The notes beneath the pieces were generated by a model, which saw only the letters and a list, made by a program, of their open reading frames with translations, was not told the DNA's origin and ran no database searches. Shown here piece by piece: positions 11,226 through 22,849 of a stretch of DNA of 64,000 nucleotides. A program made the position numbers and the translations under genes. This stretch comes from Larix kaempferi (taxonomy: Eukaryota; Streptophyta; Pinopsida; Pinales; Pinaceae), in contig BSBM01001387.1 of assembly GCA_027924585.1 (NCBI GenBank), positions 186,001 through 250,000 on the forward strand, in the 5' to 3' direction. Each line of letters begins with the position of its first letter. The stretch's first letter is position 1.

Positions 11226-11241
11226 TCTAAGGGAGAGGGGA
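11226..11241 (+). promoter_or_regulatory. Polypurine tract of element C
   Basis: The purine-rich run ending gggagagggga abuts the 3-prime LTR and would prime plus-strand DNA synthesis. Confidence 0.85.
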
Positions 11242-11646
11242 TGTTAGGAACCCATGTCAACCCTTCTATTTACTTTGTTAGTATATTGTTGTTGGACACA
11301 TATGATTTGTAAGTCGTCCCGTAGTATTTGTTGATCCATAGTTTGTATTATTGTTGTTGGACGCATATGCTTTGTAAGTTGTCTCGTAGTAATTGTTGAT
11401 CCATATTTTGTATTATCCCATGGTTTGTATTGACACATGGTATTGACCCATGGTATTGGCACCTATACTTAGTATATAAGTTGGTGTTGAGACCAATGAA
11501 GGTACCGTGAAGTTATTTGTATTGAACTTTCTCAAAGGAGGTTTCCCCCTCGAAGTGGCCTGCAATCAATATAAAAGTGATTCTGAGTTTTGTTATTTCT
11601 GCTATATTGTGTCTTTTCATTAATTAATTATTGCAGGTTCTTCTCA
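11242..11646 (+). repeat. 3-prime LTR of element C
   Basis: 405 bp and clearly homologous to 7239-7629, with about a dozen base extra from an added tgacacatggtat-type repeat near 11430. It ends CA and is followed by the target copy AGTCT. Confidence 0.93.
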
Positions 11647-12545
11647 AGTCTCTACCTCAAATGGTTGTTGTAGATCTGGCAGTGCAAGTACTGGAGTTGT
11701 GATGATATTTTCTTTCAGAGTGTCGAAGGATTTCTGTGCTTTACCTTCCCACTGAAAGACTTTGTTCACACCTATCAAAGCATGTAATGGAGAATCTATG
11801 AAGAAGAAGTTTTCAATGAACTTCCTCCAATATTGGGATTCTCCCAAAAATCTTCTTATCTCGGTTACACTATTTGGATTGGGCCAATTCACAATGGCCT
11901 CTACTTTAGAGGGATCAATTCTAAGCTCACCACCCCTTACAATGTAACCTAGATACACTAAATATGTCTTCCCAAACTCACATTTGGACATATTTAAGTA
12001 CAATTTCTCCCTTATAAGTACATCCAAAACTTGTTTCACATGCTTGACATGTTCTTCCCAAGTATGACTAAAAATCAAAATATCATCTTAGTAGACTATG
12101 ACAAAATCATCAATAAAGGGCCTAAAAACATCATTCATCGTCCGCATAAATGTTGCGGGTGCATTACAAAGCCCAAAGGGAATTACCATCCATTCATACA
12201 ATCCCTGCTTAGTTTTGAAAGTAGTCTTCCATATATCATTGTCATGGACTCGAATTTGATGACAGCCGCTTCGCAAGTCTAACTTAGTGAAGAAGGTTGC
12301 ATTCTTGAGTTGATCTAAAATATCATCAATTCAGGGGAGAGGATATGTGTTCTTGATTGTGATTTTTTTAGTGCCCTATAATCCACACACATACACCATG
12401 TGCCATCCTTCTTTGGCACCAAAAAAATCGGTGAACCACATGGAGAGGAACTTGGCCGAATGTTCCCTCTTTCAAGCATTTTCTGAACTTGCTTCTTTAT
12501 CTCTGCATTTTCAATTAATGAAGACCTATACATGCCAATGTTAGG
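11647..12545 (-). pseudogene. Element B reverse transcriptase
   Basis: Three adjoining minus-strand frames give the full RT palm: GNIRPSSSPCGSPIFLVPKK and DGTWCMCVDYRALKK (12533-12315), [10 protein letters not shown] and [16 protein letters not shown] (12276-12088), then DDILIFSHTWEEHV, YLGYIVRGGELRIDPSKV and RRFLGESQYWRKF (12087-11644). The active-site box reads VY*DD, with TAA at 12088-12090 in place of the variable residue, so the stop falls inside the catalytic motif. RT copies element RNA into DNA. The frame runs straight into RNase H on the far side of element C. Confidence 0.92.
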
Positions 12546-13088
12546 AAGAGGTGCATCTTGTTGTAAGTGGATCTCATGTTGTGTTTATATTTTAGGAGGC
12601 AATCCTTTAGGTTCTTGAAACAAAAAATAATAATTAGATACAACTTTAGCCAAATAATTTTTAAGTTTCGGATCACATCCCTTAAAATATTCATTTTGAG
12701 CAACATCCTATGCTTTAACTATCATAAGAACAAAATTCTTACTAGCATTCACTAGCCTCCTCATTTGACTTGCAAAAACCAAAGGAATATTAGTTTGCAT
12801 GTTGTGTGCACGAATGACATATTCAACACCATCTTTAGTGAGATGATACTTGTTATATTCCATGTAAAATATAGCCTTCCTATCATAAAGATAAGGACTA
12901 CCCAACACAATACCACAAATATCCAACGGAACCACATCCAGATCAACTTCATCAACAAATCCAGAAGTAATAGAAAATCTAAGTCTACATTGTTTTGTAA
13001 CTTGCAGTTGTACATTATCACATACCCATCCAAGTGTATAAGGATTAGGGTGTAACTTAGTTTCCAAATGTAATTTTTTTACTATCTC
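12546..13088 (-). pseudogene. Element B protease C-terminal part and RT linker
   Basis: The minus frame at 13067-12708 reads WVCDNVQLQVTKQCRLRF, VDLDVVPLDICGIVLGSPYL and YNKYHLTKDGVEY. The DVVPLD.CGIVLG.PYL element is typical of the second half of Ty3/gypsy proteases. Two stops separate it from RT. Between 12700 and 12546 the linker is degenerate (EPKGLPP, HEIHLQQDAPLPNIGMYR). Confidence 0.8.
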
Positions 13089-14380
13089 TTATGAAATGAG
13101 ATTGGATTTTGATCCAATATCAAAAAGAGTATATATTTTTGTATGCTTAGAGATTACCCTAATATGAAATAACTCACTTCTCTTTCTTTCATCAACAACA
13201 AGTTCATGCTTTGAATTAGAAGTAGAAGTATTTTTACCTTGAATTCCCATAGAAACAATATTAGTTTCATCCCCTGATTTAGATCCCAAATCATGTTGGA
13301 TGGCTGCAGCAGTCGTCTTATTGTCCTCCTTATTCTTAAACTTCTCAGGCTTGAGTTCCGGGTGAAGTTTCCAACATTTGGATGCATCATGACCCTTTTT
13401 TTGGCAATGTGAGCATGTAGGTTTATCTCCTCCCTTCTTCACTGTAGTTTTATGCTTACCTTTCGCTTTACCTTTGAATTTGTTTCCATCAAGTTTGAAT
13501 GGTTTCTTGGGAAAAAATTCATTTGCACTCTTCCCCTTGGACTCCATATGAGTCGCTTGAATGCATACCTCATCAAGGTTAGTCAGATTAAACATAAGTA
13601 TCATATGGTGCAAATAACTATGTAATCCTCCTATAAACTTGAGAAGAATTTCTTGACTGTAGAGAGGTATACCAAGTATCAAAGCCCTTTTCATGAATTC
13701 TTGTGTGTACTCCTGCACACTTTGTCCCTTACCTTGCCTCAAATTCTGCCAATCCATCATGGCTTGTTGCATTTATCCCAACGGATAGAACTACTTATTT
13801 AATGCTAAAGTGAACTCATGCCAAGAGGAAATGTTGTTTCCTTTTGTGGCAAGATCCTTTTGAGTTCTGCTCCCCCACCATATGAGAGCGGTCCCTCCAA
13901 GTCGGAGAGAAGCCAACTAAATTTTTATGCTATCTTCAATGAAATTTTGAATCCTACAATAAAATTTTATTTGACGGATCCAATTATCCAATTTCTCAAC
14001 ATTAAGTTCTCCATTATAAAAAGGTAAGTCAAACTCAATATCAAGCTTTAATTGAGGCATATTAGAATCAACTTTTTTCTTTCCAGGTGAAGAATGTAAA
14101 GAACCATCAATAAAAGATGGTGAAGATGGTGGAGTTTTAGGAGGTTCCTCACCACCTCCCTCTTCTTTACCTTTAGCATGATATGAGCCACCTTGTTCAC
14201 CCTTATTTCGATCTTGATAAAGCTCTCCCACCATTGTTTACATCCTCATAAAAGCCTTAAGAAATTCTCCTTCATATGGGATTGAAGAAGTCCCATCTTC
14301 TCCTTTTGGTGAAGCCATTCTTCCTCTTCTTGAACCGTTTTCTAGATCAAATTCCTCAAGTTCTCCTTCACCATGCTAAA
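13072..14380 (-). pseudogene. Element B gag and protease N-terminus
   Basis: The N-terminal part (14234-13917) has a polar leader followed by LDIEFDLPFYNGELNVEKLDNW, here positions near 14040-13980, the start of a Ty3/gypsy capsid. The frame at 13772-13089 continues DWQNLRQGKGQSVQEYTQEF, ILLKFIGGLHSYL and the zinc knuckle CSHCQKKGHDASKC (about 13420-13378). It ends with KIYTLFDIGSKSNLIS, the protease active site with DxG present. Frameshifts near 13800-13910 and an in-frame TGA after NLIS break it. An upstream ATG near 14371 begins a short charged segment. Confidence 0.85.
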
Positions 14381-14428
14381 TCATTGATCGCTTTATCATT
14401 CACAAACTCACAATGCAATGGTTAAGTT

Positions 14429-14440
14429 GCTCTGATACCA
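14429..14440 (-). promoter_or_regulatory. Primer-binding site of element B (tRNA-iMet)
   Basis: The plus strand reads gctctgatacca, the complement of TGGTATCAGAGC. It lies four bases from the LTR end. Confidence 0.9.
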
Positions 14441-14444
14441 AACT

Positions 14445-15878
14445 TGATTTGAATTTTAAAAGGATCTTTTTAACCATTAATTGCATGTAAAGTTTGAATG
14501 CTTAACTTCTTAAAGAGACTTAAAGAAGACAATTTAAAATGCTTAATTGAAACATATAAGCACATAAACTAGTATGCAAACCATAAAATTGCATACAACA
14601 GATGATAACGGAGTTCACCCCTCCTGGGCTACGTCTCCGGGCCACTTCCAATGAGAAGGCTGATCTTATTAAGTCTTCAAAAAGCTTACATATATGAATC
14701 ATGGAGATACTTATGAGTTCTGTCAGTCAAACACAGAAACAGATTGCACCACTGTGTTCCTCTTGAAATTATGAGAATAATGAGTATAAATTCGACCCCC
14801 TTTTCCTGATACCTCCTCTGGAACGCACTTCGAGAAAGATTCTTTCTACGCCTATATGGATCGTACGGAATGTACCTTTTGTACTCTAATCTTGCCTCGG
14901 GAACTGTTCAAATCATGGTCGTCAAACTCCCTTTTCATGGCTTTGAAAGGGTATCTTTATAGTGGTTTGGGTGCCCAAAAACATGGGCAATGTGCCCCTT
15001 TTCCAGCATCAAATCCATTTTAAAATTAAATAAATATTGCCCCAATCCTTAACAAAGGATTGGGCCGTGACCCATTGGTACCATATTTTATTGGGGGAGA
15101 GAAGGTCCCGGGGTCAAACCCGTGGGCCTCGCCTTCCCCTTTTGAATTGGCAATACGTTATATGTTGTGGTGACTTTGTATATTTTAGATTCGAATATTT
15201 ATTCCACGATCTATGGTGTTGGTTCATTGTTGTTTCACGATCTATGGTGTTGGTTCGTTGTTTTTCCATGATCCATGGGATTGGCCTTGGTGTTAGCTAT
15301 TACATTACACATGGGTTCGATGGCTAAGCCCTCGGCCCCACCCCTTTTTACAAATAATAACCACTTCAAATTCAAATAAAAGTGGACTCCCATATGGTTA
15401 AGAACCAATTGTGGAGATCCTGGCTAGTCGGGCAGTGTGGAGACATTAGCGGAGGTGGAGGTCACGAGTTCAAATACCTTGACCACCACATATTTTTGGT
15501 AAATTGACCTATAACGTGGCCAATCGGATCGCCATGTGGCGCTCTCCAATTGGACCACTTGGATTTCAAGTTTTCACCAACCTGCCACTTGGATGCCATG
15601 TAACGGCCATGTGGTGCTCTATGAGTGTGCCACGTCACCATTCTTGTTGACTGTACATGCCACGTGGCACCCTGTGGGTGCGCCATGTGGCCCCTTTTTT
15701 TGCCACTTTTAACCTTTTTTGCCGAAAGTTCATAACTCAATACCTTTCTCATCTGAAGGTCGTTTTGCACGAAACGGACGTCATCGGAAAGCCCTCATCA
15801 AGCTCTATGCAGTTGTAAGAGTTTTTTTATATTTTGAATACTTTTATTTTGATCAATATTGGAGATAATCCTCGATCA
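14445..15878 (-). repeat. 5-prime LTR of element B
   Basis: 1434 bp. It pairs with 3956-5362 over its whole length, including the TATA-type box (near 14955 on minus) and the CACGTGG-type cluster (15510-15700). It ends ctcgatca, followed by the target copy CCAAT. Confidence 0.88.
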
Positions 15879-15883
15879 CCAAT

Positions 15884-16105
15884 GAGGTGGTACCAGAGTG
15901 ACCTCCAAGTTCTACATTTTATGGTCATCCTTAAACCACATATTAATAGCTTCGGCTAGTTGGAGGTCATCCAAAACAACCCATTTAGTAGAATATATCA
16001 GCTTCTGCTAGATTTTGATTTAGAGAGCACTTTCAACCATTTGCAACTCCAAATTTCATCTCTCTGCTTGGACTCATATACACCCCTTTGGATTAAGGGG
16101 GGGAA
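15884..16105 (+). other. 3-prime interior of element A with polypurine tract
   Basis: Continuation of element A after the B insertion. No coding frame is seen. It ends in attaagggggggaa (16092-16105), a strong purine tract directly before the 3-prime LTR. Confidence 0.6.
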
Positions 16106-16298
16106 TGTTGGAACCTAATTCATTAGGTTTAGGTGAAGATGAATAGTCATGAGGAGTCCAAGGGACAACTTGGAAGATGAAAACCAAGCGTCAAATCACA
16201 TTGTATTTATACATGTATATTTTGAATGTAAGGTATGAGCTTCCATGCCTAATTTTTATTGTCTTTGTTTAGTCATTGTTTATCTGGTCATTCCAACA
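16106..16298 (+). repeat. 3-prime LTR of element A
   Basis: 193 bp beginning TGTTGGAACC and ending TTCCAACA, so its tips are inverted complements. It is followed by GATTT. Confidence 0.75.
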
Positions 16299-18348
16299 GA
16301 TTTTCCCATTTTCATTTTTCCTTAAGTTTATACCATACATGAATTGAGACCCTAGTTCAATGAAAGGGGAAATCTAAACACGAGAACTTAGTAATCTTAT
16401 GCCAAAATTTCCTAGATCTTATTTTGTAGTAACTACCTCCTACCTTTAGGGAACCAAGAATGGGGTTGAGGAAAGACTTCTCCCTCACACTCATTTATGT
16501 TATTCATGGATGGAAATTCGAATGGGGAAAGGAAAGCTTGAAAAAAAAAGAGTTTTTGGAGAGAAAAGAAGGTTTTGAAGGAAGAAAAATTGCATATGAT
16601 CCATGTAGAGATTAAATCAAGTATTTTAGGTTATATTTGAGACCATTGGAGAGTAGCAAGATAAAATTTCAAATCCATAAAAGTTTCCAACTGAGAGTTT
16701 GAACAAAGAACCAATAGAGACTTGCTTGGTTGCTAAACTGGAAGCTTTTAGTGGAAAGAAGAGGTGTTTTGTAAACCTTGTCAATATTATATTCCCTAGT
16801 GGTCTCATAGCCTAGCACAAGGTTGGAATTCTACAGTGGAATAACCTATGGTTGGGAGGAACTCAGTCCCCACATAGTTAGTTTCCTTGGAGCTTCATCT
16901 TGGAAAAGATAAGTGTACTCTTTCTTTCTTTCTTTTTTGTGAATTTATTACTATATAATGATGAGTAAATGAGATTATTATCATGATGCTTCAAATACAT
17001 ATTTCATGTAGATTATGTATGTTGAATTTTTATAAATTCATGTGCAAAGCATGTATAATACAATATTGGCATTTATTGCATGATAATTGTTTGACAAAAG
17101 AACTAAGATAGATGTTTCCTTGCCCCATTATGATTGCTAAATGAGTGCTATGAATGAACTAGAAATTATAAGAATTTAACCAATGTTTATGGAATGTATT
17201 TAATGGTGTGCGAAATTGCATTACTCATCCCTAATTAGTGGTTCAAAATGTAAGAACCCCTATAGCTTTAAAAGTAACCAAATTCTTGAGTTTTTAGCAT
17301 TGTAAGAATGTGCAAAACAACCTATAAATATTTATCTATATATCAAAAAATATCAAATGTATAGGTGTGAAATTTTTTTGCTGGTTCTAAATACACATAT
17401 TAACATGCTCGCTGAAAATATCTAGTAAGGTCATGTTGTCATTTGTGAGATATTAACTATGTAACAGGGACCTTTTTCCAGTATTTATTTATGGGCAAAC
17501 TCACTTTGAATTAATTATTCTCGTGGTTGTGTTATTTCCATTTTGCTTTGCGAGTATATTAATGTTTATGTGGGTTGGAAATAATAATTATTCTTAATTA
17601 ATTGGCATTGGATTTGTCATGAGCATGATTACTTGAATGGATTGTGTTGATAGTTGTTTGTTTCATTGTTGCATGTACAAGACATCTCAAATGGATTTAC
17701 TTACCAAATTATCTTTGCTTGATATGGTTATAGCATTGGACATCCCATACATTCCAATTATTCAAAACACTATGCTTGATATGGATGTAGCATTGGATAT
17801 CCCATACATTTCAAATTATTTAAACTTAGTTGAGTCGTTGGATTATATCACTTTACATAAACTTCATATTTTCCCATGTTGAGCATCCTTTTTAGCCTTG
17901 CGTTGAATGGAATAAACTATTATTTAATGCAGTTGAATTATAGTGATGATGAGAAATCAATTGCTTATTGAGATAATTGGTGTTTATAGTCATATTTGGG
18001 TAAATCAAATTCCAGTTTTAACATTCACTTAATAAGCCGCTACTTAGGTATGGTTGAAGCTCTATTCAGGCTCTAATTTCTATCAATTGTTGTTTGAACT
18101 CACACCCAACTTTGAGTACTATTGACTTTCGTATTCTTATAATCAAGAATGTGTTGGCAATGGTGAGTTAATGCTATTTTGGGTAGTAAAACATTTGCCA
18201 ATACTTAAGCTAGACCATTCTCTTGTGTTTTTCAAAAATATCATTTGGGTTGTCTGTAAAGTTGGCCTTTATATTGAAAAGAAAAATATATTTTATGAGT
18301 TAAGTATGATTCTCCCAATTTAGTGACTTAGTGCTAGAGGGAGACTAT
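16299..18348 (+). repeat. Probable continuation of the X LTR, otherwise non-coding
   Basis: There is no credible gene. The segment 16842-16915 resembles the R/U5-side sequence of the D LTR (29704-29775), in the same order relative to the LTR start at 129, which supports continuation of X. The far boundary is not clear. Candidates are near 18349 and near 18572. The AT-rich stretch 17240-17650 shows nothing further. Confidence 0.3.
17718..17830 (+). repeat. Two-copy 56-bp tandem duplication
   Basis: Units beginning cttgatatgg start at 17718 and 17774 and share tagcattgga.atcccatacatt. Both are inside a short open frame, but nothing suggests a real protein. Confidence 0.75.
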
Positions 18349-20494
18349 GTGTAATATCAAAAAAAGGTTTTACACAAGGGCCTCGGGCCTATGTGCTTAG
18401 TTGTAGAATTGTTTTGTTGAAAATGCTTTGCATTGTGTTGTGTTCTTGACATAATGAGAGAGTATTTAACTCATATGGTTAATGGAATTTGCATGATCTC
18501 CATGTGATTGGATGTTCAATTAAAAACAATTCACATTAATGCCATTAAATTTTATTGTTTGGTATTAAGGCGCATTACAGAAACCCTTTCATCCTAGTTT
18601 CAGGTTGATCTGCTCTTTTGATTTCCACTTGTTGGTGATCCACCAGGATAAAGGTTTCTCCATCGACCATGAACTAGTTGATAATTGCATGATCTTGCAG
18701 ATTGTCGATATGCTCTAATTCTAGTGGAATTTACTTCAGACTTTGGTAGTTGATCCAATTTTGGAATACAACTGCTCGTTGTTGTGGCCACCAAATTTGG
18801 GCAATATTTTTTGGTTGAGTCTCATTCCATATCTGATGAGTGCAAGGTTTTCCCTCCACCTCCTGCTCCATTATGATTGAAATCTCTATCGGTGATGCTC
18901 TTTCCTTTGTCCCGATCCAAGATTTTGTGAATCCTCAAAGAAGAGAGGACATCCTTGTAGGAGGGAGTTACGTTCCCCATCTCAGGGACTCCATTAGAGC
19001 TGTCAAAGTGAGATTAGCTTAAAACCCTAGCCAAATAGACATTCCTCCTTTGTATTATGTTCTATGTTGAGAACTTGTTCCAGATTAGAAATATAATATA
19101 ATATTATTTAATCATTTTAAGAGAATTTAAAAAATGAAACTTTAAAATAAACGCAAGAGTTTTTTACTAAAACATAAAAATATAAACCCAAACTAATTTA
19201 AATTAAACAAAAATGCACATTTAAAAAAAAATCAATATGAAACACAATTTTTTAATAAGGACTAATTTAAGATAAACTTAAGAAAAAAAATTAAATAGAA
19301 AAATAAAAAACCAATTAAAAATATATATATAAATAAATTTTAAAAAACAATATAAAACAAAAAACAAATTGAAAACAAAAATAAAAACACAAAAAATTCT
19401 AAAAAGCAAAAAAAACTTAATCGAATGTTGATCTTATTGTTTACCGTTTCATTTATTACCCACACTCATCACACCTTCAACTAGAGACCAAAATCATCAC
19501 ACCTTCAACTAGAGACAAAGATAATAACAAAATCATAGCTATTTGGTTTTCCTTATTTACCTCTTTCACCTCCAAAACCATCGCTAACAACGATAAACTA
19601 ATAGCCAATTCTCATTTCTAAACACGTTACTTTAATGAATACCATCGCTATAATAGGTTGTCAACCAAAAAAACATTTAAATTCCTCATATGCTTTATAG
19701 CATGTTTAGGATCCATTTTCAAGATATTTATACGCAAAGTTCAAGATGATTTCATTGAAAGTTCTCTTCCCATTAGAAGCAAAAAGTACCCTTGTACGTG
19801 ATTACCTTAAAAAGGACAAGTTCAGACAAAACCTCATAACACAGTTCTAACATAACCACATATAAGTTTTAGCACAAAGGGTTTGGATCCACTAGTGAGG
19901 AAGGTGTTTTATATGAGTGATCAAGATTCTATTTCCATGAGGGAATTTGGCTTGAGAGGTTACCATGGGGGAACCCAGATAAAGTGGTTGAAAGTGTGAG
20001 GTTTGCGTTGCATCCTTGCACACATAAGTGTATCAAATCCCACCCTCGTGTCATCCTTAATACTAGACACTAACTATAACCACAATTTTAAGGGGTGGCA
20101 GGGTCGGCAGGGGGCAAGGTGAGGGGGTTTCTTTATGGCCTCAGTGGAAAATTAGAATAAGCTACACTTGGGGATTAGGGAGAATGACCAATAACCAAGA
20201 ATATATGTATGCCTTGTACCTTGGAATTTATATTCTTTGCTCTCAGCAGATTAAGGAAACCCTTATTTTCAGAGACTCTTCTCTAACCATTTCTCTTGTT
20301 ATAAAATGAAGGACAATAAAAGAACAATTCTATGTATAATGCTACAAAGAATTTCCCTTTCTACATTTAACTCGGTTCTAACTTCTACATATTTGAAGGT
20401 CGAACAATTATCACACTGATCTCATGGAAAACCAAGCATTTTCATTGGATAAGGGAGTCTTGCTAAAAAAAAATGGGAGAAACCTTGAGATGTA
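18349..20494. other. Unassigned sequence with an A-rich block
   Basis: No recognisable gene. 19080-19430 is an A-rich low-complexity block of short A runs. A direct repeat of about 25 bp (atcacaccttcaactagagac) occurs at 19466 and 19496. 18556-18568 (ttggtattaaggc) weakly resembles a primer site, but no LTR pair supports it. Confidence 0.4.
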
Positions 20495-21565
20495 ATGGAT
20501 ACCATAGCTTCAATGTACCATATGAATTCATACGATGTTTATGAATCTAGTCTTGAGATCCACTTTCAAATGCATGGAATGTTTCATAAGGAAATGGAAA
20601 AGTGTTCAAGGGTGGGGTTTGAGGATGGAGGTGTAACTCCGCTTCGTTTCACTAGTCATCTCACACACGTGCATTCAAACTTGAATGAAAACGAATTTAT
20701 CTTTTACTTAATGGATATCAAGTATGTGGGTGGGATCACTAATATAGATATCGGTAATGTTGTGTTGCTTCCCATGAGTGATGAGGGGAATTTAACACCC
20801 ATTTGTATTATGTTCAACCCCGGTCTTGATGAAGCGAAGAGTTTGAAGCCATTTTTTTTTCACAAGGGGACATTTAGTATGTTGAAATTCTGAGATACTA
20901 GTTCAATGAAGTAGGATCTCTTAGCTTATTTGACAGGGGTAAGCAATCTGTTCTTTTTTTTCCTGGCTTGGACTTGGTTTCATGTGTTCTACCTCTTTCT
21001 TGGAAAGGATTTATATTAATAGCATTGTTTGGATTCAAGATAAGTTCAGTAGATCTATTTTTGTCTTCCTAGTTATTGAGGTGAGTTCAAAGTTTATGCC
21101 ATATAGAGGATCGAATATTAAAGTAGTGAGTCTTCTCAATTGTGGATGGAACGATGGTGGTATAAATTACTATGTCAAGAATTTATCTAGACATATGGCT
21201 AACCAATTGGAGGGAATGAGATAGAGAGTAGAATATTTGAGCATGCATATGGATAAGCCAAAGGTCGAACAAGAAGATCGGAAGGTTGATTTGGGGAATA
21301 AAAGTTAAAATATGATAAACTGGTAAGTGATTTAGAAATGCACTATAATACTATCTCAGGGTTTGTAAGGAGCTCACAATATTTGGTTGGTATTCCAAAT
21401 GTTTATCTTGGATTAGAGAAATATCATGTTGTTGAGGAGGACACTTTGTAGTAGACAATAATGTCCTTGTTCAGAAAGAAGAAGCTGTACAGAGAACCTA
21501 GTCCTGGAAGGGATGATGTGCCTATGGAGGAAGCCCATGGTGTGTGTATATTTGTTCCTGAATAA
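20495..21565 (+). pseudogene. Unrecognised broken coding sequence
   Basis: An open frame of 132 codons (20495-20893) has balanced, non-repetitive composition (for example GFEDGGVTPLRFTSHLTHVH and NIDIGNVVLLPMSDEGN), unlike most chance frames here. Coding-like fragments continue in shifted frames to 21565, with LVSDLEMHYNTISGF, VGIPNVYLGLEKYH and an ending REPSPGRDDVPMEE before a stop. I do not recognise the family. A T8 run at 20853 may be a frameshift site. It could be a host gene fragment or an ORF from an unknown element; function is unknown. Confidence 0.35.
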
Positions 21566-22849
21566 TCTTACTCTTATTGTTTACATGCATTTTGATTTTG
21601 GGACAATATGCCAAGAAATACAACTATAGATATAATAGGATTGCACTAGCCTCTGGATATAATATGCATAATTTGGGGACTGTAATATTTTGTATAGGAT
21701 ATGCAAAGCAATTTTGTATGCCTCTTGAACTCACTATATATTTATGTCTACATGTATTTCCAATAGCATATATATATATATTAAAAAACAAAACCACATA
21801 TTAGTTTCCATAAACTCAACTGACAAACATAAAACCAACCATAGTTGTTCATTTAGAAACTAGATCTCACCTATGAGCCTCAACAACATTAGAAATATCG
21901 CCATGAATACACCATTAAAAGCCAACATAACCTTAAAATACCCTAAAATAAACAATGCAAAAGATCACCATAAACAAATCAATAGAAATAAGGTATATTT
22001 AGAGGACTTCCCCCCTTTGATTCCCATATATGTCAATAACCTCCATCCAACAAAATCCTAGCCTTGGAGAGACCGTCTGCCACTTCATTCCTTTCCATGT
22101 GTTAATGAATAGAATTGAGCCAGGTCAACAACAAGGGAGATGTGCCTGATTGAAAGTCCCAATTAGACTCGGTCACGTTTGGTATGACACCCTCCGACCG
22201 GTATGTGGGCCCGGTTTCCACTAAGATATTTTTAAGTTCTTTTAATTTTAATATATCAAAACCTAAAACTTGTATTAAAATCTAATAATTAGTGAATCAA
22301 AAACTAATTCTAATTAAGCTAAATCAACTATTGCTCTATCCTAAACCTATCTCGATTAGGAGCTAAGAATAAATGTGAATACGTATAAAGCATATATATG
22401 ATGTTGAAAAACACATGAATAAATTCTTGTTGTTTTAGAACATATTAACTCATTTATGCAATAGATATGTAAATAAATAATTATTAGAATTATGTAACAT
22501 AACATTTGCATCCAATCGCAGTTACTGAACCATCAATCAACCAAAACAACATACATAAAAAGAGTTCTATTGTATTATACTTATAGCCAATCAATAATCG
22601 GCATACATTGAAAATGAAAGAAAAATATCACATACACATTTTAATCTTCAAGAACTACTGGTCTCTCGGTCCTCGATTACTTTAGAATAATAATATTACA
22701 AAAGTTCAAAGCTGAAAAATCCCCTTTCTCTTTCGGAAAATTTTCTAACACAAAACAAGAGGAATTATTGTAACTAACATAGCTTAATTAGTTACAATAG
22801 TTTTCAAGCGAGATTTACAAAAAACAAGCTCTTTAATGTAATTCATTTG
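21566..22849. other. Unassigned AT-rich sequence
   Basis: Nothing supported as a gene. At 22186 the words tgacaccctccgaccgg and tgggcccgg form a GC-rich island in AT-rich DNA, resembling the first bases of some plant LTRs. No partner copy exists in the window. Confidence 0.35.

Larger units (their letters stand above)
7239..11646 (+). mobile_element. Ty3/gypsy deletion derivative C nested in element B
   Basis: LTRs at 7239-7629 and 11242-11646 both begin TGTTAGGAACCC and end TTCTTCTCA. The perfect target duplication AGTCT (7234-7238 and 11647-11651) defines the element exactly. A tRNA-Met primer site follows the first LTR and a purine tract precedes the second. The interior encodes gag, protease, RNase H and parts of integrase on plus. 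RT is missing entirely and the integrase core is internally deleted, giving 4.4 kb in place of the usual 5 to 6 kb. Mobilisation, if it occurred in this form, needed enzymes from a relative. Confidence 0.95.
3956..15878 (-). mobile_element. Ty3/gypsy LTR retrotransposon B, nearly full length, split by C
   Basis: Two long LTRs (3956-5362 and 14445-15878) are colinear over their whole length. On the minus strand the order is 5-prime LTR, tRNA-Met primer site, gag, protease, RT, RNase H, integrase, 3-prime LTR, which is the Ty3/gypsy order. Ends are TGATC...GATCA/TTCA. Flanks are CCACT (3951-3955) and CCAAT (15879-15883), a five-base duplication with one mismatch. Element C is inserted between RT and RNase H. 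All domains carry stops or frameshifts, so B is dead. The divergence between its LTRs indicates an old insertion. Confidence 0.9.
417..16298 (+). mobile_element. LTR retrotransposon A, gag-only, hosting nested elements B and C
   Basis: Two related copies of a short LTR (417-618 and 16106-16298) lie in direct orientation and share the block around aaacctaattcattagg. Each begins TGTTG and ends in a TTCCAA-type inverted complement. A degenerate tRNA-Met primer site follows the first copy and a purine tract (16095-16105) precedes the second. Flanks are GATTG (412-416) and GATTT (16299-16303), a one-mismatch target duplication. After removing B, about 3.5 kb of interior remains, with a gag relic and no pol. 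It is therefore a non-autonomous element that would need enzymes from another element. Confidence 0.7.

Noticed and set aside
18349-18572. A possible small LTR starting TGTAATATC and ending before a primer-like ttggtattaaggc
   Set aside because: There is no partner copy, no CA end and only a weak match to the primer site.
22186-22260. TGACACCC start resembling an LTR tip
   Set aside because: There is no second copy, PPT or PBS in reach.
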